NCBI GenBank assembly: GCA_021802685.1 | Contig: JAJZRM010000054.1 | Span: forward strand, 6,140 to 11,237 | Length of the DNA: 5,098 nucleotides | DNA from: Deltaproteobacteria bacterium | GTDB taxonomy: Bacteria; Desulfobacterota; Deferrimicrobia; Deferrimicrobiales; Deferrimicrobiaceae | Direction: 5' to 3' | Shown here: in pieces, positions 1 through 5,098 of the stretch | Position numbering within the stretch: position 1 is the stretch's first letter | How the letters are laid out: every line of letters starts with the position of its first letter | The notes under the pieces: model-generated | The model's input: the letters and a program-made list of their open reading frames with translations, nothing else | Told to the model about the DNA's origin: nothing | The model's database searches: none | Program-made: the position numbers and the translations under genes

Positions 1-411
1 GCCGCGGACGGCGTCCGCCCGGTCGCCTCCCCGGAGCAACGGCCGTTCCTTGTCTCCCGAAAGGCGTTGCAGAACGGTCTCGACCTCCGCCTCAAGATAT
101 ACTACCGGACCGTAGGACTTCAGGAGATTCCGGTTCCCCTCGTCCAGGAACGCTCCGCCGCCCGTGGCCACCACCCGTCCCTTCACGGCGAGAACCTCCT
201 TCAACGCAACCTTCTCACGCTCCCGGAACGCCGGCTCTCCCTCCTCCGCGAAGAGATCCCGAATCCGGCGTCCCGCCGACCGTTCGATCCAGTCGTCCAC
301 GTCCACGAATTCGGCACCGATCCTTTTCGCCAGTTCCTTGCCGACCGAGCTCTTGCCGGATCCCATGAAACCGACGAGGACCACTCCGGGGAATCCTTTT
401 GCGGCGGTCAT
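1..411 (-). CDS. aroK: Shikimate kinase AroK (3' end beyond the window)
   Basis: Cytoplasmic enzyme that transfers the gamma-phosphate of ATP to the 3-hydroxyl of shikimate, the fifth step of the shikimate pathway. The visible 137 residues start MTAAKGFPGVVLVGFMGSGKSS. They show the P-loop GFMGSGKS at about residues 14-21. The Mg/shikimate-binding DVD is at 37-39, where D39 corresponds to the shikimate-binding Asp of characterised enzymes. The FRERE segment with shikimate-binding Arg is at 62-66, the GGG motif at 84-86, and the start of the LID with RPLL at 123-126. All key residues present in this part are intact. The family is usually about 165-180 residues, so some 30-45 C-terminal residues, including the last shikimate-binding Arg, are cut off by the window edge. 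The ATG overlaps the aroC stop (ATGA at 411-408). The upstream Shine-Dalgarno is weak (GGGAA almost touching the start), so translation probably depends on coupling to aroC. By analogy with related clusters, aroB may follow outside the window. Confidence 0.96.
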   Translation of the reverse strand, partial: MTAAKGFPGVVLVGFMGSGKSSVGKELAKRIGAEFVDVDDWIERSAGRRIRDLFAEEGEPAFREREKVALKEVLAVKGRVVATGGGAFLDEGNRNLLKSYGPVVYLEAEVETVLQRLSGDKERPLLRGGDRADAVRG

Positions 412-1601
412 TTCCCGCAGATACGCTCGAGATAACTTGAATAATTATAGAGGATATCCCGCACGGCATCCCCACCGAATTTCTCCAGGAAGGCATCCGC
501 CAGGACGATCGCGACCATCGCCTCGGCCACCACCGACGCGGCGGGTACGGCGCATACGTCGCTGCGCTCGCGATGGGCCGACGTCGGCTCCCAGCGATCC
601 ACGGTGACGGTGCGCAGGGGCGTGGATTGCGTGGGGATCGGCTTCATCGCGGCCCGGACCACCAGCGGTTCCCCGTTGGTCATCCCCCCCTCGAGCCCCC
701 CGGCGCGGTTCGTTTCCCGGTGGAACGGCAAGGCGTATTTCCCGAACAGGAGATTTTCCCGGCCCGGCCCGGGGAACACCTCGTCGTGCACTTCGCTCCC
801 CGGCAAGGCGGAAAGGCCGATCCCCCCGCCGACCTCCACTCCCTTGATCGCGTGGATGCTCATCAACGCCTGCCCCAGCCTCCCGTCCAGCCGCCGGTCC
901 CAGGCGACGTAGGAACCCAACCCGGGGGGGAGGCCCGTCGCGATCACCTCGACGACTCCTCCTGCCGTGGTTCCGGCCTCCTTGACCTCGTCGATCCAGC
1001 GGACGACGGCCTCCTCCGCGGCGGGGTCCGCCATCCGCAAGGAGCTCGACTCGGCGCGCGCCGCCGTTTCCGGGTTCCCTTCCACCCGGGGGGACACGCG
1101 GAACTTCCCGATGGAAAGAACGTGGCCGACGATCGCCACTCCCAGTTCGCGGAGAAACCGTTTCGCCAGCGCGCCGGCCATCACCCGGGAGGCGGTCTCA
1201 CGGGCGCTCGCGCGTTCCAGGACGTTGCGGACGTCGTGATGGTCATACTTCAGGACGCCGCCCAGGTCCGCGTGTCCCGGGCGCGCCGTGTCCAACGGCT
1301 CGATCCCCGCGCCGTCCCCTTCCCGGGCCATCTTGTCCCGCCAGTTGGGCCAGTCGAGGTTCCGAAGCAGCAACGCAACGGGCCCCCCCAGGGTCTTCCC
1401 GAAACGGACGCCGGACAGGATCTCGACCCGGTCCTTCTCGATCAACATCCGGTCCCCGCGGCCGTACCCCACCTGCCGGCGGGCCAGCTCCCGGTCGACA
1501 TCTTCCGTCTGCACCGGCAAACCGGCGGGCAACCCCTCGACGACCGCCACCAGCGCGGGACCGTGGGTTTCGCCGGCGGTCCGGAATGTGAATCGGTCGA
1601 T
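408..1601 (-). CDS. aroC: Chorismate synthase AroC, probable ATC start
   Basis: FMN-dependent cytoplasmic enzyme that converts 5-enolpyruvylshikimate-3-phosphate to chorismate, the last common step to aromatic amino acids and other aromatics. Numbered from the ATC at 1601, the protein has 397 residues, the usual size of the longer bacterial form. The N-terminal signature TAGETHGP is at about 8-15, with one catalytic His at 13. RPGHADLGG at 107-115 carries the second conserved His, followed by KYDHHDVRN and LERASARETA. GLEGGMTNGEP with KPIPT lies at about 302-324, and the C-terminal signature RSDVCAVPAASVVAEAM at 346-362. The start is unclear. Homologues begin a few residues before this FRTAGETHGP block, and an ideal Shine-Dalgarno (GGAGGAGG) lies 6 nt upstream of the in-frame ATC. 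No ATG, GTG or TTG is nearby. The next in-frame conventional start is TTG at 1646, which would add 15 unfamiliar residues and translate across the Shine-Dalgarno and a hairpin. The identity is certain; the start is not. The gene ends in a 4-base overlap with aroK. Confidence 0.95.
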   Translation of the reverse strand: MDRFTFRTAGETHGPALVAVVEGLPAGLPVQTEDVDRELARRQVGYGRGDRMLIEKDRVEILSGVRFGKTLGGPVALLLRNLDWPNWRDKMAREGDGAGIEPLDTARPGHADLGGVLKYDHHDVRNVLERASARETASRVMAGALAKRFLRELGVAIVGHVLSIGKFRVSPRVEGNPETAARAESSSLRMADPAAEEAVVRWIDEVKEAGTTAGGVVEVIATGLPPGLGSYVAWDRRLDGRLGQALMSIHAIKGVEVGGGIGLSALPGSEVHDEVFPGPGRENLLFGKYALPFHRETNRAGGLEGGMTNGEPLVVRAAMKPIPTQSTPLRTVTVDRWEPTSAHRERSDVCAVPAASVVAEAMVAIVLADAFLEKFGGDAVRDILYNYSSYLERICGK

Positions 1602-1607
1602 GGCTTT

Positions 1608-1615
1608 CCTCCTCC
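1608..1615 (-). promoter_or_regulatory. Ribosome binding site of aroC
   Basis: The minus strand reads GGAGGAGG here, close to a perfect anti-Shine-Dalgarno match, followed by the 6-nt spacer AAAGCC and then the ATC at 1601. This placement argues that translation begins at 1601 rather than at the distant TTG at 1646, where the site would lie inside the coding sequence. The site falls just after, and outside, the 1623-1640 hairpin, so that hairpin does not directly hide it. Confidence 0.75.
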
Positions 1616-1622
1616 AAATGGA

Positions 1623-1640
1623 TGCGCCCTGCCGGGCGCA
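1623..1640 (-). promoter_or_regulatory. Second hairpin in the aroC leader
   Basis: A perfect 7-bp inverted repeat, TGCGCCC and GGGCGCA, separated by a 4-base loop. It lies between the larger hairpin at 1653-1684 and the aroC ribosome binding site. It has no U-tract, so it is not a terminator by itself. Its upstream arm can instead pair with the downstream arm of the larger hairpin (8 bp including one G-U). It could be part of an attenuator or an RNA-stabilising 5' structure. The inverted repeat is certain; the function is an inference. Confidence 0.4.
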
Positions 1641-1650
1641 CCACAACGGG

Positions 1651-1684
1651 AAAGGGGCACCCGGTACGCGGCCCGGGTGCCCCT
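1651..1684 (-). terminator. Hairpin between pilQ and aroC, possible terminator or attenuator
   Basis: On the minus strand the RNA would form a perfect 12-bp stem (AGGGGCACCCGG with CCGGGTGCCCCT) around an 8-base loop at 1672-1665. The 3' side runs into UUU and then CCCGUU. The stem is very stable, but the U-tract is only three bases, short for an efficient intrinsic terminator. The hairpin begins 25 bases after the pilQ stop, where a pil operon terminator would be expected. It may end or reduce transcription into aroC, or protect the 3' end of the pil transcript. I see no convincing sigma-70 -10/-35 pair between it and aroC, so partial read-through is plausible. Confidence 0.5.
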
Positions 1685-1708
1685 CGAATCGCTATCCCCC
1701 CGCCCGGA

Positions 1709-4039
1709 TCAGGGAGCTTTCGCCTGGATCGGTTCCGCTTTCAGGATCTTCGGCGTGACGAAGATCAGCAGTTCGCGGTTCCTCGCCGTGTTCGTGTCCT
1801 TCCGGAACAGGTACCCGAGGACCGGGATCTTCGAAAGCCACGGAAGGCCGGCCTGGTTCTCCGTCCGCTGGATCTGCAGGATCCCGCCGATGACCGTCGT
1901 TTCCCCGTCCCCGATCAGGACCTCGGTGGTCGCCTTCTTCTTGTTGATGGCCGGCTGGCCGGTGGCTCCCGTCTCCCCCTGGGAGTCGTTTTTCGCCTCG
2001 AGCTTCATCGACACGCGGCCGTCCGGAGTGATGTGCGGCGTCACCTTGAGGCTCAATGTAGCGTCGATGAACTGCGTGTTCGTGCCGGATGCGGACACCG
2101 TCGAGTACGGGATCTGGGTCCCCTGCTCGATCTTCGCCTCCTTGTTGTCCACCGTGACCACCTTGGGCGAAGACACGATCTTCAACTTCCCGGCGGACTC
2201 GAGCGCCGACAGCGACAGGTCGAGCCGCAGGTTGTCCCGGAGGATCCCGAAACTGATCCCGCCGCCGGCCCCCGAACCGATGGCCGCCGGCAGGTTGACC
2301 GCGTAGGTCGGCACCGGAGCGTCGACGGTAAACGGAGTGGTGTTCGTCGTGTTGATCGCCCCGGTCCCGGCAAGAGTCCCGCCCGCAGACGTCCGCGCAC
2401 CGGTAATTCCGTACTGCGTTCCGCCGCCCCCACGGTAGGTGCCGCCCCACTGGACGCCCAGTTCCCGGGTGAAGGTCGTGTCCACCTCCACGATGCGCGC
2501 CTCGATCAAAACTTGCGGCGTGGCGGTGTCGAGCCGCGCGACCAGGGCCTTGATCGTTTCGATGTTCCGCGGCAGGTCGCGGATGATCAGCACGTTCGTG
2601 CGGTCGTCGCTGTCCAGCTTCCCGAACTTCGAGGCCTGCGGCTTGATCTTGGCCAGCAGTTCGGACGCCCTGGAGTAGCTCACCGGGATCGTGTCGAACA
2701 CCGCCTCCCTCGCCGTCCGCGCCTCTTCCTCGCGGGAGATCGCCTCCACCTTCGCCATTTCGATCTGCTTCTGGGCGTTCAGCCGGTCCTGCTCCTCTTT
2801 CTGGAGCGAGGAAACGGGAGCGATCCGCAGGACGTTCCCTTCCTGGGCGGCGCCCATGCCTTTCGAGCGAAGCACGATGTCGAGCGCCTGGTCCCAGGGG
2901 ACGTTGATCAGGCGGACGGACACCTTCCCCCTGACCTCGTCGGTCGTGATGATATTGAGGTTGCTCACCTCCGCGATGATCCGGAAGACGTTCGACAGGT
3001 CCGCGTCCTTGAAATCCATAGAGATCCGCTGTCCCTTGTACTTCCGGCCGGTGGCGGTGCTGCTCATGAGGAACCCCCACTGCTTCGGTTCCGCTCCCCC
3101 ACCGTTGGCGGCGGGCTCCGCCGCCTCCATGCCTTCCGCCGGAGAGGCCGGTTCGGCGGCCATCGGCACCGCCCGCGCCACCAGGTCCGACCCCGCGGCC
3201 GACGGCGCTTTCGGGAAGGCCACCACCACCGCGTTCTCCTTCTTCTCCACCGTGTACGCGGAGCCCGGGGCGAACGCGACGGCGACCGACGTCCCCTTTT
3301 TCCCGCTGGACGAGGCGATCGTCCGGACGGGGATCTCGAATTTCCGCGCGTCGATCGTGCGGCGGAGCCCCTTTTCCACCGAAGCCCCCTGGAAGAACAG
3401 CGTCACGCCGTCCCCTTTCTTCGATACCTGGTACGCGGGATCGCCAACGGTGGTGATGACCACGTTGGACGCCTCCGGAAAGTCATCGAGATCGATCCCG
3501 ACGACGGCGACGGCCGGCATGGGCCCCTTGCCGTCCTGCAGGCGCTCCGTGCTGGTGACCTTTTCCTCGGGACCGCCGCCGACGGACAGGATCAATCCGG
3601 TATTATCGGCGTTCACGATGAACGGCATCGGCTTGTCTCCCGGGGTATCCACAACCATCCGGAGCTTGCCGTTCTGGGAGGAGAGTTTCACCCCCTTCAC
3701 CTGCGGCGTGTCCACCGGAATCTCGGATGCCGCCGTCCCTTGGGCCACTCCCCAGATGTCCACCACGATCCGGAACGGGTCGTTCAACTTGAAGGAGTTG
3801 TAGTTCTCGATGGCCCCGTCGATCACCGCCTGGATGGTGGTGTTGTACGGGGTCCTGGAGACCGTCAGCTCCTTCACTTTGGCGCCGGCCGCCCCCACCG
3901 GTTGCGTCGCGTCCGGACCGGCGGGCTCCGCCGCGGGAACGGGAGACGCGAACAGCGCGCAGGCAAGGGTCAATGCCACCAACCCCTGCGTGACGCGGGG
4001 CCGGATGACGCGGCCCGAGAGCCGTAACGGGGTAATCAT
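1709..4039 (-). CDS. pilQ: Type IV pilus secretin PilQ
   Basis: Outer-membrane secretin whose multimeric ring is the channel through which the type IV pilus leaves the cell. The protein has 776 residues. A signal peptide covers about 1-36: basic n-region with several Arg, hydrophobic 18-31, likely cut at VPA/AEP. Two AMIN-type domains follow (about 55-155 and 173-275); this family is linked to peptidoglycan binding. After a Pro/Ala-rich linker (278-330) come the N0/STN domain (about 333-408, from YKGQRISMDF), a charged helical insert (410-445), the N1 secretin_N domain (447-505), and the beta-barrel secretin domain from TPQVLIEARIVEVD (507) to the hallmark LPWLSKIPVLGYLF (733-746) and LLIFVTPKIL. 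A Gly/Thr/Asn-rich stretch at 533-570 is probably an outer loop or gate region. The ATG has a good AGGAGG 6 nt upstream inside pilP and overlaps the pilP stop (ATGA). Length and architecture look complete. A type II or III secretin is unlikely given the AMIN domains and the pilOP context. Confidence 0.96.
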   Translation of the reverse strand: MITPLRLSGRVIRPRVTQGLVALTLACALFASPVPAAEPAGPDATQPVGAAGAKVKELTVSRTPYNTTIQAVIDGAIENYNSFKLNDPFRIVVDIWGVAQGTAASEIPVDTPQVKGVKLSSQNGKLRMVVDTPGDKPMPFIVNADNTGLILSVGGGPEEKVTSTERLQDGKGPMPAVAVVGIDLDDFPEASNVVITTVGDPAYQVSKKGDGVTLFFQGASVEKGLRRTIDARKFEIPVRTIASSSGKKGTSVAVAFAPGSAYTVEKKENAVVVAFPKAPSAAGSDLVARAVPMAAEPASPAEGMEAAEPAANGGGAEPKQWGFLMSSTATGRKYKGQRISMDFKDADLSNVFRIIAEVSNLNIITTDEVRGKVSVRLINVPWDQALDIVLRSKGMGAAQEGNVLRIAPVSSLQKEEQDRLNAQKQIEMAKVEAISREEEARTAREAVFDTIPVSYSRASELLAKIKPQASKFGKLDSDDRTNVLIIRDLPRNIETIKALVARLDTATPQVLIEARIVEVDTTFTRELGVQWGGTYRGGGGTQYGITGARTSAGGTLAGTGAINTTNTTPFTVDAPVPTYAVNLPAAIGSGAGGGISFGILRDNLRLDLSLSALESAGKLKIVSSPKVVTVDNKEAKIEQGTQIPYSTVSASGTNTQFIDATLSLKVTPHITPDGRVSMKLEAKNDSQGETGATGQPAINKKKATTEVLIGDGETTVIGGILQIQRTENQAGLPWLSKIPVLGYLFRKDTNTARNRELLIFVTPKILKAEPIQAKAP

Positions 4040-4587
4040 TGGTTTCCTCCTGCCGTTGTGAGCTGCAACACGCTCTCCCTGGACACCGTTTTCCCCCGCG
4101 CCCCGGGGAACTCTTCCTTCACCGTGATCTCCTTGTCCGTGATCCGGGTGACCACCCCTCCCGCGCGACCGATGCGGGTACCGACGAGAACGGAATACCC
4201 TTTCCCCTCGGCGTCCTCGACGAGGGCCCTCGCACCGCGCTTCTCCCAGATCACTCCGACGAACTTCAATTCGCCCAGCTCGTACCGCTGCAGCGGCGGC
4301 AAGGCCGTGTGACCGGCCTTCGACCTCTCCGTTTCCGTCTTGATAAAGGAAACGAAGGGGTCGCGCCTTCCGGTCGGATCGTAGACCGGCGCCTGCGCGG
4401 GAGCCGGCTTCTTCTCCTCCGCCGCACCCGGTTTCGGAGGAGCCGCCGGACCCGGTTTCGGAGCCATTTTCTGCACCAGCGGCCCCGGGGCCGGGGCCTC
4501 TCTGGAACATCCCGCGACTCCGCCCAGGAAGAACGAAGCGGCGAGAAGAACGATGAACGCGCGAAACGTCATGGCGCCCGGGCTCAT
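4036..4587 (-). CDS. pilP: Type IV pilus assembly lipoprotein PilP
   Basis: Inner-membrane-anchored periplasmic lipoprotein that links the PilN/PilO complex to the secretin PilQ. It has 183 residues, typical for the family. An N-terminal hydrophobic segment (about 8-23) leads to the lipobox VAGC with the lipidated Cys at 27. Then come a Pro/Ala/Lys-rich flexible linker (about 30-66) with two PKPG units, the family-typical YDPTGRRDPF (about 69-78), and a C-terminal beta-rich domain (about 100-178, from YELGELKFVGVIW) that in known PilP proteins contacts the N0 region of PilQ. The first ATG overlaps the pilO stop (ATGA at 4587-4584). A second ATG lies five codons downstream and would also leave an intact lipoprotein signal, so the exact start is slightly uncertain. 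The gene ends in an ATGA overlap with pilQ. Identity rests on the lipobox, the RRDPF motif and the pilO-pilQ position. Confidence 0.93.
   Translation of the reverse strand: MSPGAMTFRAFIVLLAASFFLGGVAGCSREAPAPGPLVQKMAPKPGPAAPPKPGAAEEKKPAPAQAPVYDPTGRRDPFVSFIKTETERSKAGHTALPPLQRYELGELKFVGVIWEKRGARALVEDAEGKGYSVLVGTRIGRAGGVVTRITDKEITVKEEFPGARGKTVSRESVLQLTTAGGNQ
4046..4051 (-). promoter_or_regulatory. Ribosome binding site of pilQ
   Basis: The minus strand reads AGGAGG with a 6-nt spacer (AAACCA) to the ATG at 4039. It lies in the last codons of pilP, so pilQ can recruit ribosomes itself as well as by coupling through the ATGA overlap. It fixes the pilQ start; the open frame continues upstream only as a shadow of pilP. 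Confidence 0.75.
4426..4463 (-). repeat. Short direct repeat in the pilP linker
   Basis: The 14-base plus-strand word ACCCGGTTTCGGAG occurs at 4426-4439 and again at 4450-4463, exactly 24 bases (eight codons) apart. In the protein this gives two PKPG-centred units in the flexible linker. It looks like a small in-frame slippage duplication that changes linker length without touching the folded domain. Confidence 0.6.
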
Positions 4588-5090
4588 TTTGCCTTCCCCT
4601 GGCCACCCGCTCCACCGGGTTGCGCCGCCCCCGGCTGCTCCAGGAAGCGGTACGTCGTGGCCTTGCAGGTGATGGTCGAGAGAACGAGGTTCTCGCCCGG
4701 GGCCTTGGGGGCGCTGAACGAGATGTTCGAGAGGTTCACGATGCGGGGGTAGTGGCTCACCTTGTCCGCGAACTGGACGAAGCTGTGGTAATCCCCCCGG
4801 ACCGAGATCGACACGGGGATTTCGGCGTAGAACTCCTTTTTCGCCTCGGCCGATGGTGCGAACTTCAGGATATCGAGGCCCGACTCCTTCCCCAGGTCGG
4901 ACACGTTTTTCAGCAGGGAGGGGATCTCCGCGGAATTCGGAAGTTGCTCCAGGAGAAGGGACAGCTGCCCTTCCAACCGTTCGACCTCGGCCTGGAACGA
5001 CTTCAGATTTCCCGCGATCACTTCCTGCTCCTTGATCTTGGCGCGCAGGGAGGTCAGCTGGGTTTCGAGCGTGGTGATCTTCCGGGAGGC
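4584..5090 (-). CDS. pilO: Type IV pilus inner-membrane protein PilO (5' end missing)
   Basis: PilO pairs with PilN in the inner membrane and, through its periplasmic domain, with PilP, forming the alignment complex below PilQ. The 168 residues readable here begin with a coiled coil (about 1-60, with TLETQLTSLRAKIKEQE and a heptad-like Leu pattern). The typical PilO segment LPNSAEIPSLLKNVSDLGKE follows, then GLDILKFAP, then the ferredoxin-like core with FYAEIPVSISVRGDYHSFVQF and the YPRIVNLSNI strand. The Gly/Pro/Lys tail is low-complexity. Complete family members are about 180-210 residues, so what is missing is the short cytoplasmic start and the single membrane helix, expected beyond position 5098. 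An in-frame TAG at 5093-5091 blocks the frame just before the edge and is probably artefactual. The only conventional start inside is GTG at 5021, which would drop part of the coiled coil and has no clear Shine-Dalgarno. I therefore treat the gene as cut by the contig edge. Confidence 0.9.
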   Translation of the reverse strand, partial: ASRKITTLETQLTSLRAKIKEQEVIAGNLKSFQAEVERLEGQLSLLLEQLPNSAEIPSLLKNVSDLGKESGLDILKFAPSAEAKKEFYAEIPVSISVRGDYHSFVQFADKVSHYPRIVNLSNISFSAPKAPGENLVLSTITCKATTYRFLEQPGAAQPGGAGGQGKAK

Positions 5091-5098
5091 CTAGATCG
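5091..5098. other. Probable adapter remnant or assembly edge
   Basis: The last six plus-strand bases, AGATCG (5093-5098), equal the first six bases of the standard Illumina TruSeq adapter. The first of these bases completes an in-frame TAG in pilO. The codons up to 5090 still read as good PilO coiled coil, so the break in coding coincides with the suspected adapter junction. A six-base match can occur by chance, so this remains a suspicion. Confidence 0.5.

Noticed and set aside
1602..1646. An aromatic-amino-acid leader peptide: the TTG frame in front of aroC contains two Trp codons within eleven residues.
   Set aside because: The frame has no stop before aroC and no ribosome binding site at the TTG, and the Trp codons are not adjacent. 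This does not fit a classical leader peptide.
1602..1708. A separate promoter for aroC in the spacer.
   Set aside because: The spacer is GC-rich and structured, and I find no convincing -10/-35 pair. A promoter of unknown type cannot be excluded.
573..2306. A 577-codon plus-strand open frame across aroC and the end of pilQ.
   Set aside because: It is a low-complexity shadow that crosses two unrelated genes and the hairpin spacer, with no domain or credible ribosome binding site.
1622..4027. An 801-codon plus-strand open frame antisense to nearly all of pilQ.
   Set aside because: Its translation is Arg/Pro/Gly/His-rich with no recognisable domain, as expected opposite a GC-rich coding frame. 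The minus strand encodes a clear full-length PilQ.
3950..4039. Possible lipobox around LAC in the PilQ signal peptide, which would make PilQ a lipoprotein.
   Set aside because: The -3 residue is Thr and the Cys (residue 27) lies within the hydrophobic core, while a good signal peptidase I site (VPA/AEP) follows. An ordinary signal peptide fits better.
4040..4615. N-terminal extension of the pilQ frame up to position 4615.
   Set aside because: This stretch is another frame of pilP. PilQ has a good signal peptide and Shine-Dalgarno at the ATG at 4039.

Overview
The window is a compact, GC-rich (roughly two thirds G+C by eye) bacterial chromosomal segment. Every supported gene lies on the minus strand, so the biological order runs from position 5098 down to 1: pilO (5' end missing) > pilP > pilQ > aroC > aroK (3' end missing). 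The long plus-strand open frames, including one running antisense to nearly all of pilQ, are composition-driven shadows.

Positions 5098-1709 carry the end of a type IV pilus assembly cluster of the pilMNOPQ kind: the periplasmic part of the inner-membrane alignment protein PilO, the lipoprotein PilP, and the outer-membrane secretin PilQ. These form the conduit from the inner-membrane platform across the periplasm to the outer membrane. A secretin with two AMIN-type domains and a PilP lipoprotein imply a diderm bacterium. Positions 1708-1602 are the only real intergenic gap. It holds a perfect 12-bp hairpin followed by a 7-bp hairpin and a strong Shine-Dalgarno. Positions 1601-1 carry chorismate synthase (AroC) and the first 137 residues of shikimate kinase (AroK), two enzymes of the aromatic amino acid pathway.

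The pilO/pilP, pilP/pilQ and aroC/aroK junctions are all 4-base ATGA overlaps, which suggests translational coupling. From general knowledge, pilMNOPQ followed by aroK/aroB is a widespread proteobacterial arrangement. The version with aroC between pilQ and aroK, using the long form of chorismate synthase, resembles Deltaproteobacteria in the wide sense (Geobacter-like lineages). That taxonomic reading is an inference from gene order, protein type and GC content.

I see no new biological system here. The points worth a second look are: aroC has no ATG/GTG/TTG start at the expected place and seems to begin at an ATC codon behind an ideal Shine-Dalgarno; the pilQ-aroC spacer has tandem hairpins with a competing alternative pairing; and the right edge ends in six bases that match the start of the common Illumina adapter and create an in-frame stop in pilO, probably an assembly artefact.
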